DNA from: Verrucomicrobiaceae bacterium
Lineage (GTDB): Bacteria > Verrucomicrobiota > Verrucomicrobiia > Verrucomicrobiales > Verrucomicrobiaceae
DNA length: 64,000 nucleotides
Direction: 5' to 3'
Assembly: GCA_947507875.1 (NCBI GenBank)
Contig: CANNQP010000016.1
Location: 1 to 64,000 of the forward strand
Shown here: positions 1 through 7,919 of the stretch, one piece after another
Numbering within the stretch: the stretch's first letter is position 1
Layout: each line of letters begins with the position of its first letter
Position numbers and translations under genes: made by a program
Notes under the pieces: generated by a model
Told to the model about the DNA's origin: nothing
Seen by the model: the letters and a program-made list of their open reading frames with translations, nothing else
Database searches by the model: none

Positions 1-1281
1 AAGAGTGTGGTATCTCTCAGCGAGATCGAAACCAAGGACGCCACCAAGTTCATCGGTTACGACACGCTCGAAACCGACGCCAAGGTGCTCGAAGTCGTCT
101 CCATGAAGGACAAGACGGCGGTGGTGCTCGACTCCAGCGTTTGCTACGCCGAAATGGGCGGCCAGATCGGCGACACGGGCGAACTCATCATCGGAGCCAA
201 CAGCATCCCGATCACTGGGACGACCAAAGTCGGCAACACTTGGCTCCACTTCATCTCCTCTGAAGATTCGTCATTCGTCATTCCTCATTCGTCATTGTCG
301 CTCCGCGTGGATGCCACACGTCGTCACGCCATCGAGCGACACCACACCGTCACGCACATCCTGCATTGGGCGTTGCATGAGGTCGTGAGCCAAGACGCCA
401 CGCAGAAAGGCAGCAACGTCACGCCGGACAAGCTCACCTTTGACTTCAACAGCGCCGCTTTGACCGCCGCGCAACTCGCCGACATCGAAAAACTCGTCAA
501 CGAGCGCATCGTGGCCAACGACGTCGTTTCTTGGACCGAAGTGCCCTACACCGAGGCGAAGGCGAACAGCGGCATCATGCAGCTCTTCGGCGAAAAATAC
601 CCCGAGAACGTCCGCGTCGTGCAGATCGGCGGCAAAGCCCATGCGCTGGATGGTTGGAGCATGGAACTCTGCGGCGGCACTCACACCCGCCACACCGGCG
701 AGATCGGACTCTTCCGTCTCGTCGCCGAAGGAGCCGTCGCCGCTGGCGTGCGCCGCATTGAAGCCATCGCCGGGATGGAGGCCTACAACGCCGCCAAAGC
801 CGATGCCGACCTCCTGAAGCTCCTCGCTGGCAAAGTCAGCGCCCAAGGTGCCGCCGACCTCGAGAAAAAGCTCGACCAACTGCTCACGCAGCAAAAAGAG
901 CTCGAAAAAGCCCTCAAGTCCGCCCAGCAGCGCGAAGCCAGCGGCAAGGCGAAGGAGCTGCTGGCTGCCGCCGAAGGCAACGTGCTCATCGCCAACCTCG
1001 GCGACGTGGACGCGGACTACGCCGTGGCCGTGAATGATGCGCTGAAGGGCCAGTTCCCCGGCGTCATCGTGCTGGCCGCCACGGGGGGGGGCAGCGTGGC
1101 GCTCATCGCCAACGTGGCCAAAGACCTGCAAGCCAAGGTCCAGGCCGGAAAAATCATCCAAACCATCGCCCCGATCGTCGGCGGCAAAGGCGGGGGCAAA
1201 CCCGACTTCGCCCGCGGCGGCGGCAAGGAGGTCTCGAAGGTCGAGGCCGCGCTCGCCGAAGCACGCAAGCTGATCGGCTAA
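1..1281 (+). CDS. alaS: Alanyl-tRNA synthetase, C-terminal part (5' end outside window)
   Basis: AlaRS charges tRNA-Ala. The frame is open to the left window edge, so only about 426 C-terminal residues are present. Visible are the editing-domain zinc motif HHTVTH (around residue 112), the second ligand pair in ELCGGTHTRHTGEIG (around 222), a coiled-coil stretch rich in Lys, Glu and Gln (around 280-320), and the glycine-rich DHHA1 end GGKGGGKPDFARGGG. A loop just before LRVDATRRHAIERHH is encoded by a short dispersed repeat (266-296) and looks like an in-frame insertion. A run of nine G bases lies near 1083-1091. Identity is secure; the aminoacylation domain is off the window. Confidence 0.97.
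   Translation, partial: KSVVSLSEIETKDATKFIGYDTLETDAKVLEVVSMKDKTAVVLDSSVCYAEMGGQIGDTGELIIGANSIPITGTTKVGNTWLHFISSEDSSFVIPHSSLSLRVDATRRHAIERHHTVTHILHWALHEVVSQDATQKGSNVTPDKLTFDFNSAALTAAQLADIEKLVNERIVANDVVSWTEVPYTEAKANSGIMQLFGEKYPENVRVVQIGGKAHALDGWSMELCGGTHTRHTGEIGLFRLVAEGAVAAGVRRIEAIAGMEAYNAAKADADLLKLLAGKVSAQGAADLEKKLDQLLTQQKELEKALKSAQQREASGKAKELLAAAEGNVLIANLGDVDADYAVAVNDALKGQFPGVIVLAATGGGSVALIANVAKDLQAKVQAGKIIQTIAPIVGGKGGGKPDFARGGGKEVSKVEAALAEARKLIG
266..296. repeat. Short dispersed repeat (TTCGTCATTC family) inside alaS
   Basis: A run built from TTCGTCATTC and TTCCTCATTC units. A near-identical copy (about 28 of 31 bases) lies on the opposite strand at 61541-61571, and a related copy is at 59810-59833. 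Here it is read in frame as part of AlaRS, giving residues like SSFVIPHSS. I infer a dispersed mini-repeat that tolerates insertion in genes. Confidence 0.7.
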
Positions 1282-1295
1282 ATCCTGGGCTTTTT

Positions 1296-1350
1296 AGCGA
1301 GGCTCTGCCTCGGTGCTGCATCGCGGGGCAGCCAAGGCTGCCCTCTCGCT
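1296..1350. repeat. REP-like nested palindrome after alaS
   Basis: Two inner hairpins, CGAGGC/GCCTCG (1298-1312) and GGGCAGCC/GGCTGCCC (1326-1343), sit between outer arms AGCGAG (1296-1301) and CTCGCT (1345-1350). No T-run follows, so it is not a classical terminator. It may act as a 3' mRNA stabiliser or be a REP-type element. Confidence 0.5.
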
Positions 1351-1365
1351 GAACTTCGTGTTGAT

Positions 1366-1395
1366 AAAAAAAGGCCAGGAGAGAGCTCCTGGCCT
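1366..1395 (-). terminator. Rho-independent terminator for the AP2-like gene
   Basis: Ten-base-pair stem AGGCCAGGAG (1372-1381) and CTCCTGGCCT (1386-1395) with a 4-nt loop. On the minus strand it is followed by a run of seven T (the A-tract at 1366-1372). It lies 28 bases beyond the stop codon of the minus-strand gene ending at 1423. Confidence 0.8.
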
Positions 1396-1422
1396 AACGA
1401 TGGAGTTGACCCGTGGGGCTCC

Positions 1423-2151
1423 TCAGCGTTTGGCTTTTTTCTTGGCCGCCGCCTTTTTCACGGGGGTCTTTTGAGTGACCTTGACGATTTTCTTCGTGGC
1501 TTTGGCGATTGGCGCGGCCTTTTTTGCTGGAAGACGCGTGCGGGTGGCTTTCTTGGCGGCCTTTTTGCTGATTTTGTTGGTCACCACACGCTTCACGGGG
1601 GGACTTTTCGCCACGGACTTGAGGATCCCTGCAATCCCACCCTCACGCTTCAAGCGGTCGAGCAGCATTTTTTCACGGAAAGCGATGGCTTCCTGGAGCA
1701 CGGCATCGTGAGTGTCCTTGGTGTAGCGATAGACTTTGGAGACGGTGCGTCCTTTTTCAGCGCGCACAGACACTGCGATCAGGCGGGTCACCTTGCCCTT
1801 GGCGGATTTGTATTTGCGGTAGGAGATGCCGACGTGGCCGCTTTTGTTCTTTTTGTTGGCGGTGTGGGCGATTCGGCTGGCTTCGAGCGGCGGCATGTCA
1901 GCCAGCATCTCGTCGCGGTAGGCACGTGCGGCTTTCAGGGAGCCTTTGACTCCGCCAAAGAGGCTGTCAGAAAAGTGCTTCGTGTGGAGGGCGCCATCTC
2001 TAGAGATACAGACTTGAAATCCATGGGTCTGTTTGGCGGCATCGGGCCGAGTATCGATTCGTTTAATGTTGCGTTCGGACAGAGGGTTGGAACGGCGGCG
2101 CATGTCAGAGGGTTGTGGGGGGTGGGAGAAAGGGGAGATAGGTTTCAGCAT
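1423..2151 (-). CDS. AP2-like DNA-binding protein with histone H1-like lysine-rich tail
   Basis: About 242 residues from the ATG at 2151; an in-frame TTG at 2163 or ATG at 2103 is also possible, and none has a clear ribosome binding site. Two AP2-like segments are visible: one with GFQVCISRDGALHTKHFSD and a following GG-helix, and a second starting GHVGISYRKYKSAKGKV followed by an amphipathic AxxFREKML helix. The last 65 residues or so are a Lys/Ala/Pro/Thr tail with KKAAKK and PVKKAAAKKKAKR, like histone H1 or other bacterial H1-like proteins. A role in DNA binding or nucleoid architecture is inferred. It has its own terminator and is very basic throughout. The AP2 assignment rests on pattern recognition and needs a profile search. 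Confidence 0.7.
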   Translation of the reverse strand: MLKPISPFSHPPQPSDMRRRSNPLSERNIKRIDTRPDAAKQTHGFQVCISRDGALHTKHFSDSLFGGVKGSLKAARAYRDEMLADMPPLEASRIAHTANKKNKSGHVGISYRKYKSAKGKVTRLIAVSVRAEKGRTVSKVYRYTKDTHDAVLQEAIAFREKMLLDRLKREGGIAGILKSVAKSPPVKRVVTNKISKKAAKKATRTRLPAKKAAPIAKATKKIVKVTQKTPVKKAAAKKKAKR

Positions 2152-2215
2152 GAGCTGCTGCAACCTGAAATTGCCCTAACCTATAAGCTCATGACAAAAT
2201 AGGTGCAGGATTCGT

Positions 2216-2890
2216 TCACTGATCTTCTTCGGAGAGCTTGGCCGCCTCCCGCTTGAGGATGCGTCCCACGCGGTGCTTGGCTAGATAAACCTGGGCTGCA
2301 TTGACCCCGAGTTCTTTTTTTACCCTCTCGGGGCTCCAGCCTTTGAGAACGTAGCAGGAAAAGATTTGGAACTGACGGGGTGACACAAGCGCGCGGACGC
2401 GGCGGAGAGCAATGTCCATGACTTGATCTTGCCATTCTTTGTCCCAGAGTTTTTCCAGAGCCATGCCATTTGGGTCCGCGCAGCGTTCGATGGGCGCGGT
2501 GCGGCGTTCTTCGGTCTCGTCAAAATGAAGGTTAGCCTCGCGACTCTGCTGTTTTTTGCGCCGACGAAACTGGTCGAGGATGCGCCAGCGTGCCTGATTG
2601 AGCAGGAAGGATTTGAAAGATCCGAGGCTGGTGTCGAACTTCTTCTTTTGTAGGTTTTTGGCCACACCAATGAAGGTTTCTTGAACGACGTCGTTGGCTT
2701 CGTCGTCGCTGAGGCCTGACTTGCGCGCGACGTGGAAGACGAAACCGGAGTAGGTGCGGTAAAATTCATCCCAGCTGGACCAATCGGACCAGTTGTCGAG
2801 GCGCTCGATAAGCGTCTTTCGCGTCGGAATGCCGCCGGAGGCCTCTTTGACGATGTCTTCGGGAATATCTTTGGGGATGTCGTCCTCCAT
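2216..2890 (-). CDS. RNA polymerase sigma factor, ECF family
   Basis: 224 residues. Region 2 is visible as YSGFVFHVARKSGLSDDEAN followed by DVVQETFIGVAKNL, which contains the acidic DxxQE core-binding helix. Region 4 is at the C-terminus (SPRQFQIFSCYVLKGWSPERVKKELGV...), a helix-turn-helix for -35 recognition. The segment between is rich in Arg and Lys (FRRRKKQQSRE). No anti-sigma gene is adjacent. It follows maf with a 17-base gap, and that gene is preceded by a small lipoprotein gene, so the three may be one transcript. Targets cannot be told from the sequence. Confidence 0.88.
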   Translation of the reverse strand: MEDDIPKDIPEDIVKEASGGIPTRKTLIERLDNWSDWSSWDEFYRTYSGFVFHVARKSGLSDDEANDVVQETFIGVAKNLQKKKFDTSLGSFKSFLLNQARWRILDQFRRRKKQQSREANLHFDETEERRTAPIERCADPNGMALEKLWDKEWQDQVMDIALRRVRALVSPRQFQIFSCYVLKGWSPERVKKELGVNAAQVYLAKHRVGRILKREAAKLSEEDQ

Positions 2891-2907
2891 AGGGTCGGGT
2901 AAGAAGT

Positions 2908-3552
2908 TTAGGCGGGCTTTTCTGGGCTGGCAATGCCTGCCTGTGGAGAAGAGGGAAGGGCGTGACCTAGTGCGTGCAGCTGAGCCGACAAAGCCTCCAT
3001 GGGCAGCCCCATGATGTTTGTCCAGGAGCCTTCGTGATGGTCGATGATCATGTCTCCATGCTCTTGGATGCCGTAGCCCCCTGCTTTGTCGAGAGGATTC
3101 ACAAGGCGGTGGTAAGCGTGGATCACGTCATCCGACATGGTTTTGAAAAAAACACGGGAGATGACGTGAAAGCCCGTGCCTGCATGGCCGCCCTGCCAGG
3201 ATAGCCAAACGCCTGTGCAGACCTCATGGCTGCGACCGGAGAGGCGACGAAGCATGGCGGCGGCTTCGTCGAGCGTGGTGGGTTTGCCTAGCGGTTCACC
3301 ATCCAGATAGACCAAGGTGTCTGCCCCGAGGGCCAGATGCTGGGGGCGGAGGTGGGCCGCAGCGCTAGCCTTTCGGCGGGCATTTTTCACCGTGAGCGCT
3401 TCAGGGGAAAGACTGGCATCATGAGCCTCTTCGACCTGGGGAATGAGCAGATCAAATCCATATCCAGCCTCCCTCAGGAGCTGAGAACGACGGGGTGAGC
3501 CTGAGGCAAGCAGAAGGGGGCGATTGCCCGGTGTCGTGTGGCGATTCACCAT
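2908..3552 (-). CDS. maf: Maf-family nucleoside triphosphate pyrophosphatase
   Basis: 214 residues. Maf proteins hydrolyse non-canonical or modified nucleoside triphosphates to monophosphates and are linked to septum control. The N-terminal signature LLLASGSPRRSQLLREAG, the GADTLVYLDGEPLGKP segment and DKAGGYGIQEHG near residue 158 are all typical. About 15 extra residues follow the usual end. The start ATG lies 2 bases after the stop of the lipoprotein gene, which suggests coupling. Confidence 0.93.
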   Translation of the reverse strand: MVNRHTTPGNRPLLLASGSPRRSQLLREAGYGFDLLIPQVEEAHDASLSPEALTVKNARRKASAAAHLRPQHLALGADTLVYLDGEPLGKPTTLDEAAAMLRRLSGRSHEVCTGVWLSWQGGHAGTGFHVISRVFFKTMSDDVIHAYHRLVNPLDKAGGYGIQEHGDMIIDHHEGSWTNIMGLPMEALSAQLHALGHALPSSPQAGIASPEKPA

Positions 3553-3554
3553 GA

Positions 3555-3794
3555 TCAGCTCCCCATGTCCTCAATCATGAGAACTTCATCGGCCCGCAGC
3601 ATGGCCTCGCGATTCTGATAAGTATGGTAGCGGTAGTACCCAGTTTTGCGGATGAATCGGGGTTCTCCGCGGCACTGAAATTGCCGGCCGTCCTTCAGGG
3701 TGATTTTGTAGTTCCTCTGAGATGCCTGACAGTTGGATAGCTGTAGAGCCATCAAGACGAGGAGGAAACAAACGAACGCAGGCATCTTTGGCAT
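3555..3794 (-). CDS. Small YgdI/YgdR-like lipoprotein
   Basis: About 79 residues from ATG 3794; a longer frame reaches 3839. The N-terminus MPKMPAFVCFLLVLMALQLS runs into NC, giving a lipobox-like LSNC. The mature part (YKITLKDGRQFQCRG, then YYRYHTYQNREAMLRADEV) matches the small SH3-like YgdI/YgdR lipoproteins, which have an N-terminal (Y/V)xxxxDG and an aromatic YRY segment. Function in that family is unknown. It is first in a possible operon with maf and the sigma factor. Confidence 0.65.
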   Translation of the reverse strand: MPKMPAFVCFLLVLMALQLSNCQASQRNYKITLKDGRQFQCRGEPRFIRKTGYYRYHTYQNREAMLRADEVLMIEDMGS

Positions 3795-3931
3795 GGAGGG
3801 AGAGGGCTTTCCAGGTGCTGAGGGGTGACTCCAACACATTATGCATGAACTTAACCAAGATCCTCATTCTCTCAAGAAACAGACTGCACTTCGGTCTTGC
3901 GGTGCTTTTCTTCACGGGCTTGGAATAGAGC

Positions 3932-5362
3932 ATGAACAGCCAAATCCAGGAGTTTGATATGATCGTGATCGGTGGTGGTAGTGCGGGCTATGCGGCCGCA
4001 CGCACGAGCAAAGCGGCCGGGCTTAGGGTGGCGGTGGTGGATGCTGCGCTCGAGCTAGGGGGGCTGTGCATTCTGCGCGGCTGCATGCCCAGCAAGACGC
4101 TGATCGAGTCTGCTGACCGGATGCTGACTTTGCGGCGGGCGAGGGAATTCGGCCTCAACGCCACCGAACTTGGTGTGCAGTTGTCGCTCATCCGGGATCG
4201 CAAGCGGTCACTGATTGCTGATTTCGCGGGTTACCGTCAGGGGCAACTGCAAGATGGGCGTTGGGAGTTGCTGCGTGGGCGTGCGCATTTCGTGGATGCT
4301 CATACGCTGGAGGTTGCACCCCTCGGGGGCGGGGCTTCCTTCCGCGTCAAGGGCCGCACATTTTGCTTGGCGACGGGTTCGGTCGCGCATGTGCCACCGA
4401 TTTCAGGGCTAGCGGAGGTGGGTTACTGGACTAGCGATGATGTTCTGGAGGCAGCGACCTTGCCGAGTTCGGTGGCGGTGCTCGGCGGTGGGGCCATCGC
4501 ATTGGAGATGGCTCATTACCTAGAGGCCATGGGCTGTCGGGTGACCATCATCCAGCGCGGGGTGCAGTTTCTTTCCGGGCTGGATGAGGCGTGCAGCCAG
4601 GTTGTGACCGATGCGTATCGTGCACGTGGCATCGAGAGCTTTCTCGGGACGGAGATCCATGCCGTTGAACCTTTTGGAGAACGGAAGCGCATTCGCTTTC
4701 AACACCAGGGGCAGGAAAAGCAGGTGATGGTGGAGCAGATTTTGGTGGCCATGGGCAGGCAGCCTGCCACGCAGGGGCTTGGTTTGGAGTCAGTTCCGGT
4801 CGATCTCGTTGGGCGCAAGGTAAGCGTGACTCCAACGATGCAGACGAGCCAACCGCACATCTTTGCCGCAGGGGATGTGTGCAGTCCACTGGATGTCGTG
4901 CATGTGGCGATCCAGCAGGGTGAGATCGCGGCCAGGAATGCTGTGCGACTCATGCGTGGCGAAGCTGCCAGCGAGATCATCGACTATCGTCTGCTGCTCT
5001 TTGGTGTCTTTTCCCATCCTCAAGTGGCCGTTGTCGGTGCGATGGAGGCGGATCTGAAGCGCCAAGGCGTGCCGTATGTAGCCGCAAGCTACCCGTTCAA
5101 TGACCACGGCAAAAGCATGGTCATGGGCGAGGTGGAGGGTTTCGTGAAAATGATCGCCCATCGCCAGACTGGCGAAATCTTGGGGGCCTGTTGCGTTGGG
5201 CCACAGGCCACGGAATTGATTCACGAGGTTGTCGTGGCCATGCATCATCGGACGAAGGTCCAGGATTTCATGCTCATCCCGCATTACCATCCGACGCTTT
5301 CGGAGATTTGGACATATCCAGCAGAGGAATGCGCGGACGCTCTGGTGCCTGTGGCTGGATAG
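3932..5362 (+). CDS. Dihydrolipoamide dehydrogenase-like flavoprotein (class I pyridine nucleotide-disulfide oxidoreductase)
   Basis: 476 residues. FAD-binding IVIGGGSAGYAAA at 11-23, redox-active pair in GGLCILRGCMPSKT (Cys46 and Cys51), NAD(P)-binding VAVLGGGAIALEMAHYL near 181, FAD motif IFAAGDVCSPLD near 309, and the C-terminal active-site HYHPTLSEIW with the His-Pro-Thr triad. It belongs with Lpd and mercuric-reductase-like enzymes. No 2-oxoacid dehydrogenase genes are adjacent and no extra metal-binding domain is present, so the electron acceptor is uncertain. Divergent from the upstream lipoprotein gene, convergent with the DUF4407 gene. Confidence 0.88.
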   Translation: MNSQIQEFDMIVIGGGSAGYAAARTSKAAGLRVAVVDAALELGGLCILRGCMPSKTLIESADRMLTLRRAREFGLNATELGVQLSLIRDRKRSLIADFAGYRQGQLQDGRWELLRGRAHFVDAHTLEVAPLGGGASFRVKGRTFCLATGSVAHVPPISGLAEVGYWTSDDVLEAATLPSSVAVLGGGAIALEMAHYLEAMGCRVTIIQRGVQFLSGLDEACSQVVTDAYRARGIESFLGTEIHAVEPFGERKRIRFQHQGQEKQVMVEQILVAMGRQPATQGLGLESVPVDLVGRKVSVTPTMQTSQPHIFAAGDVCSPLDVVHVAIQQGEIAARNAVRLMRGEAASEIIDYRLLLFGVFSHPQVAVVGAMEADLKRQGVPYVAASYPFNDHGKSMVMGEVEGFVKMIAHRQTGEILGACCVGPQATELIHEVVVAMHHRTKVQDFMLIPHYHPTLSEIWTYPAEECADALVPVAG

Positions 5363-5437
5363 TGGGGTTTTCTCTTCGTCATCCGAAAGCATTTGAAGCA
5401 TGCTCGGGCGTTAGCCGAGGCTTCTGAGGTGCCTGCA

Positions 5438-7153
5438 CTAAGCTCTGGCTGTGATGGGCGTGCGTCGGCCATCATCTCGGAAAAAGCTCTCCATGCGTTC
5501 GCGAAGGTCGGCGTAGAATTTGGCCGCCATTTCTTCCAGCATTTCAGCTTTAGCGGTCATGCCCTGCGCGGCCATGCGCTCACGTTCGAGGCGCATTTTT
5601 TCCTGAAAGGTCTGCTCCAGCTCCATGAGATGTTCGAGGAAGGCCTTGGCGGCACGACTGCGATCCACGCCTTCAATCAAGGCACGCTCCAAGGGACGGT
5701 TCTGCGTGATGTGCAGGAAGGGACTGTCCACGAGTTGCTTCATGTAGCGGTCAAAGCCTTTCAGGAAGGCGAGCCGCTCGCGGGAAAACTTCACCTCTTC
5801 GCAATCCAGCAGGCAATCGTAGGGGCCGGGCTTCGAGAAGAACTTCACTACCAGCGGAATGGTATCGACCAGCATGAAAAGCAGAGAAAGCACGGCATAA
5901 GCGATGAAGGCAAAGCGCCCACCATCGGCACCTTCGTCAAACAAGTGATGCAAAGCGAGGGTCTGGGTCAGGATGTCTCGACGTGGTTCGGCACGGATGC
6001 CTGCGATTCGGGCTTCTTCATCAATGCCGAGACGTTTGATCTCTTCATTCAAGCTATTGAGCTGGGCGAGTTGGGCATCAATCTGTGCCTTCAGCGTTTC
6101 ACGGATGGCATTTTGTTGGCCGACGAATTGGTTAGCCTGCTCCTGCTGCACTTGGCGGCGCAGGGCATCGATCCGGTCCTGTTCAGCTTTGGCCTTGGCT
6201 GCGATTTCAGTAGCCTGAGCGTCCAGCGTGGCATTCACACCGTCTTCAGCTGCTTTGATTTCGGCGACCAAGGTCACACGATTTTGAGTCAATGTATCGA
6301 GCAGGCTGCTGAGCCGAGCAGATTCAGCGCGTCGCCATTTCAGCTGATCTTCTTGGATGCTTTTGGCCCGAGGACCCAGGCCGATGATGCCACTGCGCTG
6401 ACCATTCACTTCCCGCTCAAACTCGGTCTGCCACTGGTTCAGTTCCGCGGCGATCTTTTGATAGTCCGCGCTAATTTTGGCCATGTCCGCATCCAACTTT
6501 TCGAGTCGAAGTTTGCCAGGAGCGATGGCTTCTGCGATTTTGGCGTCGCGCTCGGCTTTGGCTTTCTTTTCGTCTTCGGTTAGTGGTTTCTCCACCGGTT
6601 TGCCATTTTCATCGAGGAATTTGGCATTGAAGCTGGCGTTCCAGGCGTCGCGTTGTTTGGCGATTTCGGTTTCAAGCACTTTGGCCCTGGCCTCGACTTG
6701 GGCTTTTTGACCAGCGGCTTCTTGCCTGGCGGTGGCGATTTCTTTTTCACGATCCTTTTCGATCACGGAGACGATGGTGTCTTTGAACAACAGCAGCGTC
6801 AGCGGATGAGAGATGGTGATCCCCATCAAGGCCGCCACGACGATGCGCAGACTGAACTGGAAGAGCTTGCGAAAAATGTTTTGGTAGGCGCGGTAGGTGG
6901 CCAGAAGCGCACGATCGACCGTCAGGATGATGAAGGACCAGACCAAGGAAACCGCACCGATGACGAACCAGCTTTCCGTGAGTGTCGAGATGGCATACGC
7001 ACAGGCGATGAGGGCAAAGGTGCTGGGCACCAGGACGGTGGCACCGAAGGCCACATACTTTCGGCGCTCCCAAGCTGGGCAGGCATCAAGGTTGTCAGAG
7101 CTGGCTCCTGCTAGCCAGAAGAAGACACGTTCCAGACGGTCGAGAATACTCAT
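5438..7153 (-). CDS. DUF4407 family membrane protein with long coiled coil
   Basis: 571 residues. Two closely spaced N-terminal membrane segments (around 31-55 and 62-82, with SLVWSFIILTVDRAL), a third near 105-125, then a long Glu/Lys/Ala-rich coiled coil (about 130-380) and a fourth membrane segment (FIAYAVLSLLFMLVDTIPLVVKF, about 412-436), followed by a cytoplasmic helical tail. This order is that of DUF4407 proteins, whose function is not established. Probably stands alone: convergent with the flavoprotein and divergent from the CBM9-like gene. Confidence 0.8.
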   Translation of the reverse strand: MSILDRLERVFFWLAGASSDNLDACPAWERRKYVAFGATVLVPSTFALIACAYAISTLTESWFVIGAVSLVWSFIILTVDRALLATYRAYQNIFRKLFQFSLRIVVAALMGITISHPLTLLLFKDTIVSVIEKDREKEIATARQEAAGQKAQVEARAKVLETEIAKQRDAWNASFNAKFLDENGKPVEKPLTEDEKKAKAERDAKIAEAIAPGKLRLEKLDADMAKISADYQKIAAELNQWQTEFEREVNGQRSGIIGLGPRAKSIQEDQLKWRRAESARLSSLLDTLTQNRVTLVAEIKAAEDGVNATLDAQATEIAAKAKAEQDRIDALRRQVQQEQANQFVGQQNAIRETLKAQIDAQLAQLNSLNEEIKRLGIDEEARIAGIRAEPRRDILTQTLALHHLFDEGADGGRFAFIAYAVLSLLFMLVDTIPLVVKFFSKPGPYDCLLDCEEVKFSRERLAFLKGFDRYMKQLVDSPFLHITQNRPLERALIEGVDRSRAAKAFLEHLMELEQTFQEKMRLERERMAAQGMTAKAEMLEEMAAKFYADLRERMESFFRDDGRRTPITARA

Positions 7154-7244
7154 AAGGGATGCGGGCGGAGAGAAAGGGAAGTCCGACTGCGATTCTGAGG
7201 GACTGGCGTTTGACTGTCAATGCCAGCCGTGAAGGAATGCGGGC

Positions 7245-7862
7245 GTGAAGTGTTATCTCGTTCGCCGCTATTCTGAAAATCCGAGTCAGCTGGATTGGAG
7301 TCAAGCCGAAGTCCTTTCGGATTTTGCTTCACCCTGGTCATTGGGCGAAGCACAGCGCACGGAGTTTCGCGCTTTTTGGCAGGGGGATCACCTGCATTTC
7401 CGTTTTGAGGCTTGGGATGACACGCCAACACTAGGCTTGGGCGAGACTTTAAAAGACCGTGTGTTGGACTCCGATCGTGTCGAGATTTTTTTTGCGCCGG
7501 ATTTGACGCTCAGTCCTTATTATTGCGTGGAGATAGCACCTAGTGGTGAGGCTCTCGTCTATCGCGGTCATTTTTACCGGAAAATGGATTGGGATTGGAA
7601 ACTCCCTGAGCTGGCGGTAAAGGCTGAACGGCTGGCGCACGGCTATGAGGTCACAGGTCGCTTGTCGCTCTCGACGTTACAGCAGTTGGGTATTCTTACG
7701 GTGGATCGTCAGCCCATGTGGGTGGGGTTGTTCCGCGCGGATTTTTCGCGAGATGCGTCCGGTGAATTGCAGCGTCGCTGGATGCCTTGGGTGGTGCCTG
7801 ATACCGCGCGGCCTGATTTTCATGTGCCAGGGGCTTTTGGCCGTCTGCGATTGGAAGACTGA
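7245..7862 (+). CDS. Carbohydrate-binding family 9-like protein
   Basis: 205 residues from a GTG start. The beta-sandwich pattern FRAFWQGDHLHFRFEAWDDT, DRVLDSDRVEIFFAP, YYCVEIAPSGEAL and YEVTGRLSLSTL matches CBM9-like/DOMON-type modules that bind sugars and other ligands. The segment LFRADFSRDASGELQRRWMPW near the end is typical of the single-domain version. No signal peptide is visible, so a cytoplasmic role or a missed N-terminus is possible. It lies just upstream of an M32 peptidase, but no functional link is evident. Confidence 0.75.
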   Translation: MKCYLVRRYSENPSQLDWSQAEVLSDFASPWSLGEAQRTEFRAFWQGDHLHFRFEAWDDTPTLGLGETLKDRVLDSDRVEIFFAPDLTLSPYYCVEIAPSGEALVYRGHFYRKMDWDWKLPELAVKAERLAHGYEVTGRLSLSTLQQLGILTVDRQPMWVGLFRADFSRDASGELQRRWMPWVVPDTARPDFHVPGAFGRLRLED

Positions 7863-7919
7863 GTCATGAGGCCAAGCTGTGCTTGCACGTGGAGCGCTGC
7901 TTTGAATGATGGCCTCCAG

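Noticed and set aside
5393..6583. Long plus-strand open frame opposite the DUF4407 gene
   Set aside because: No recognisable domain and the minus-strand frame has a clear membrane/coiled-coil family match.
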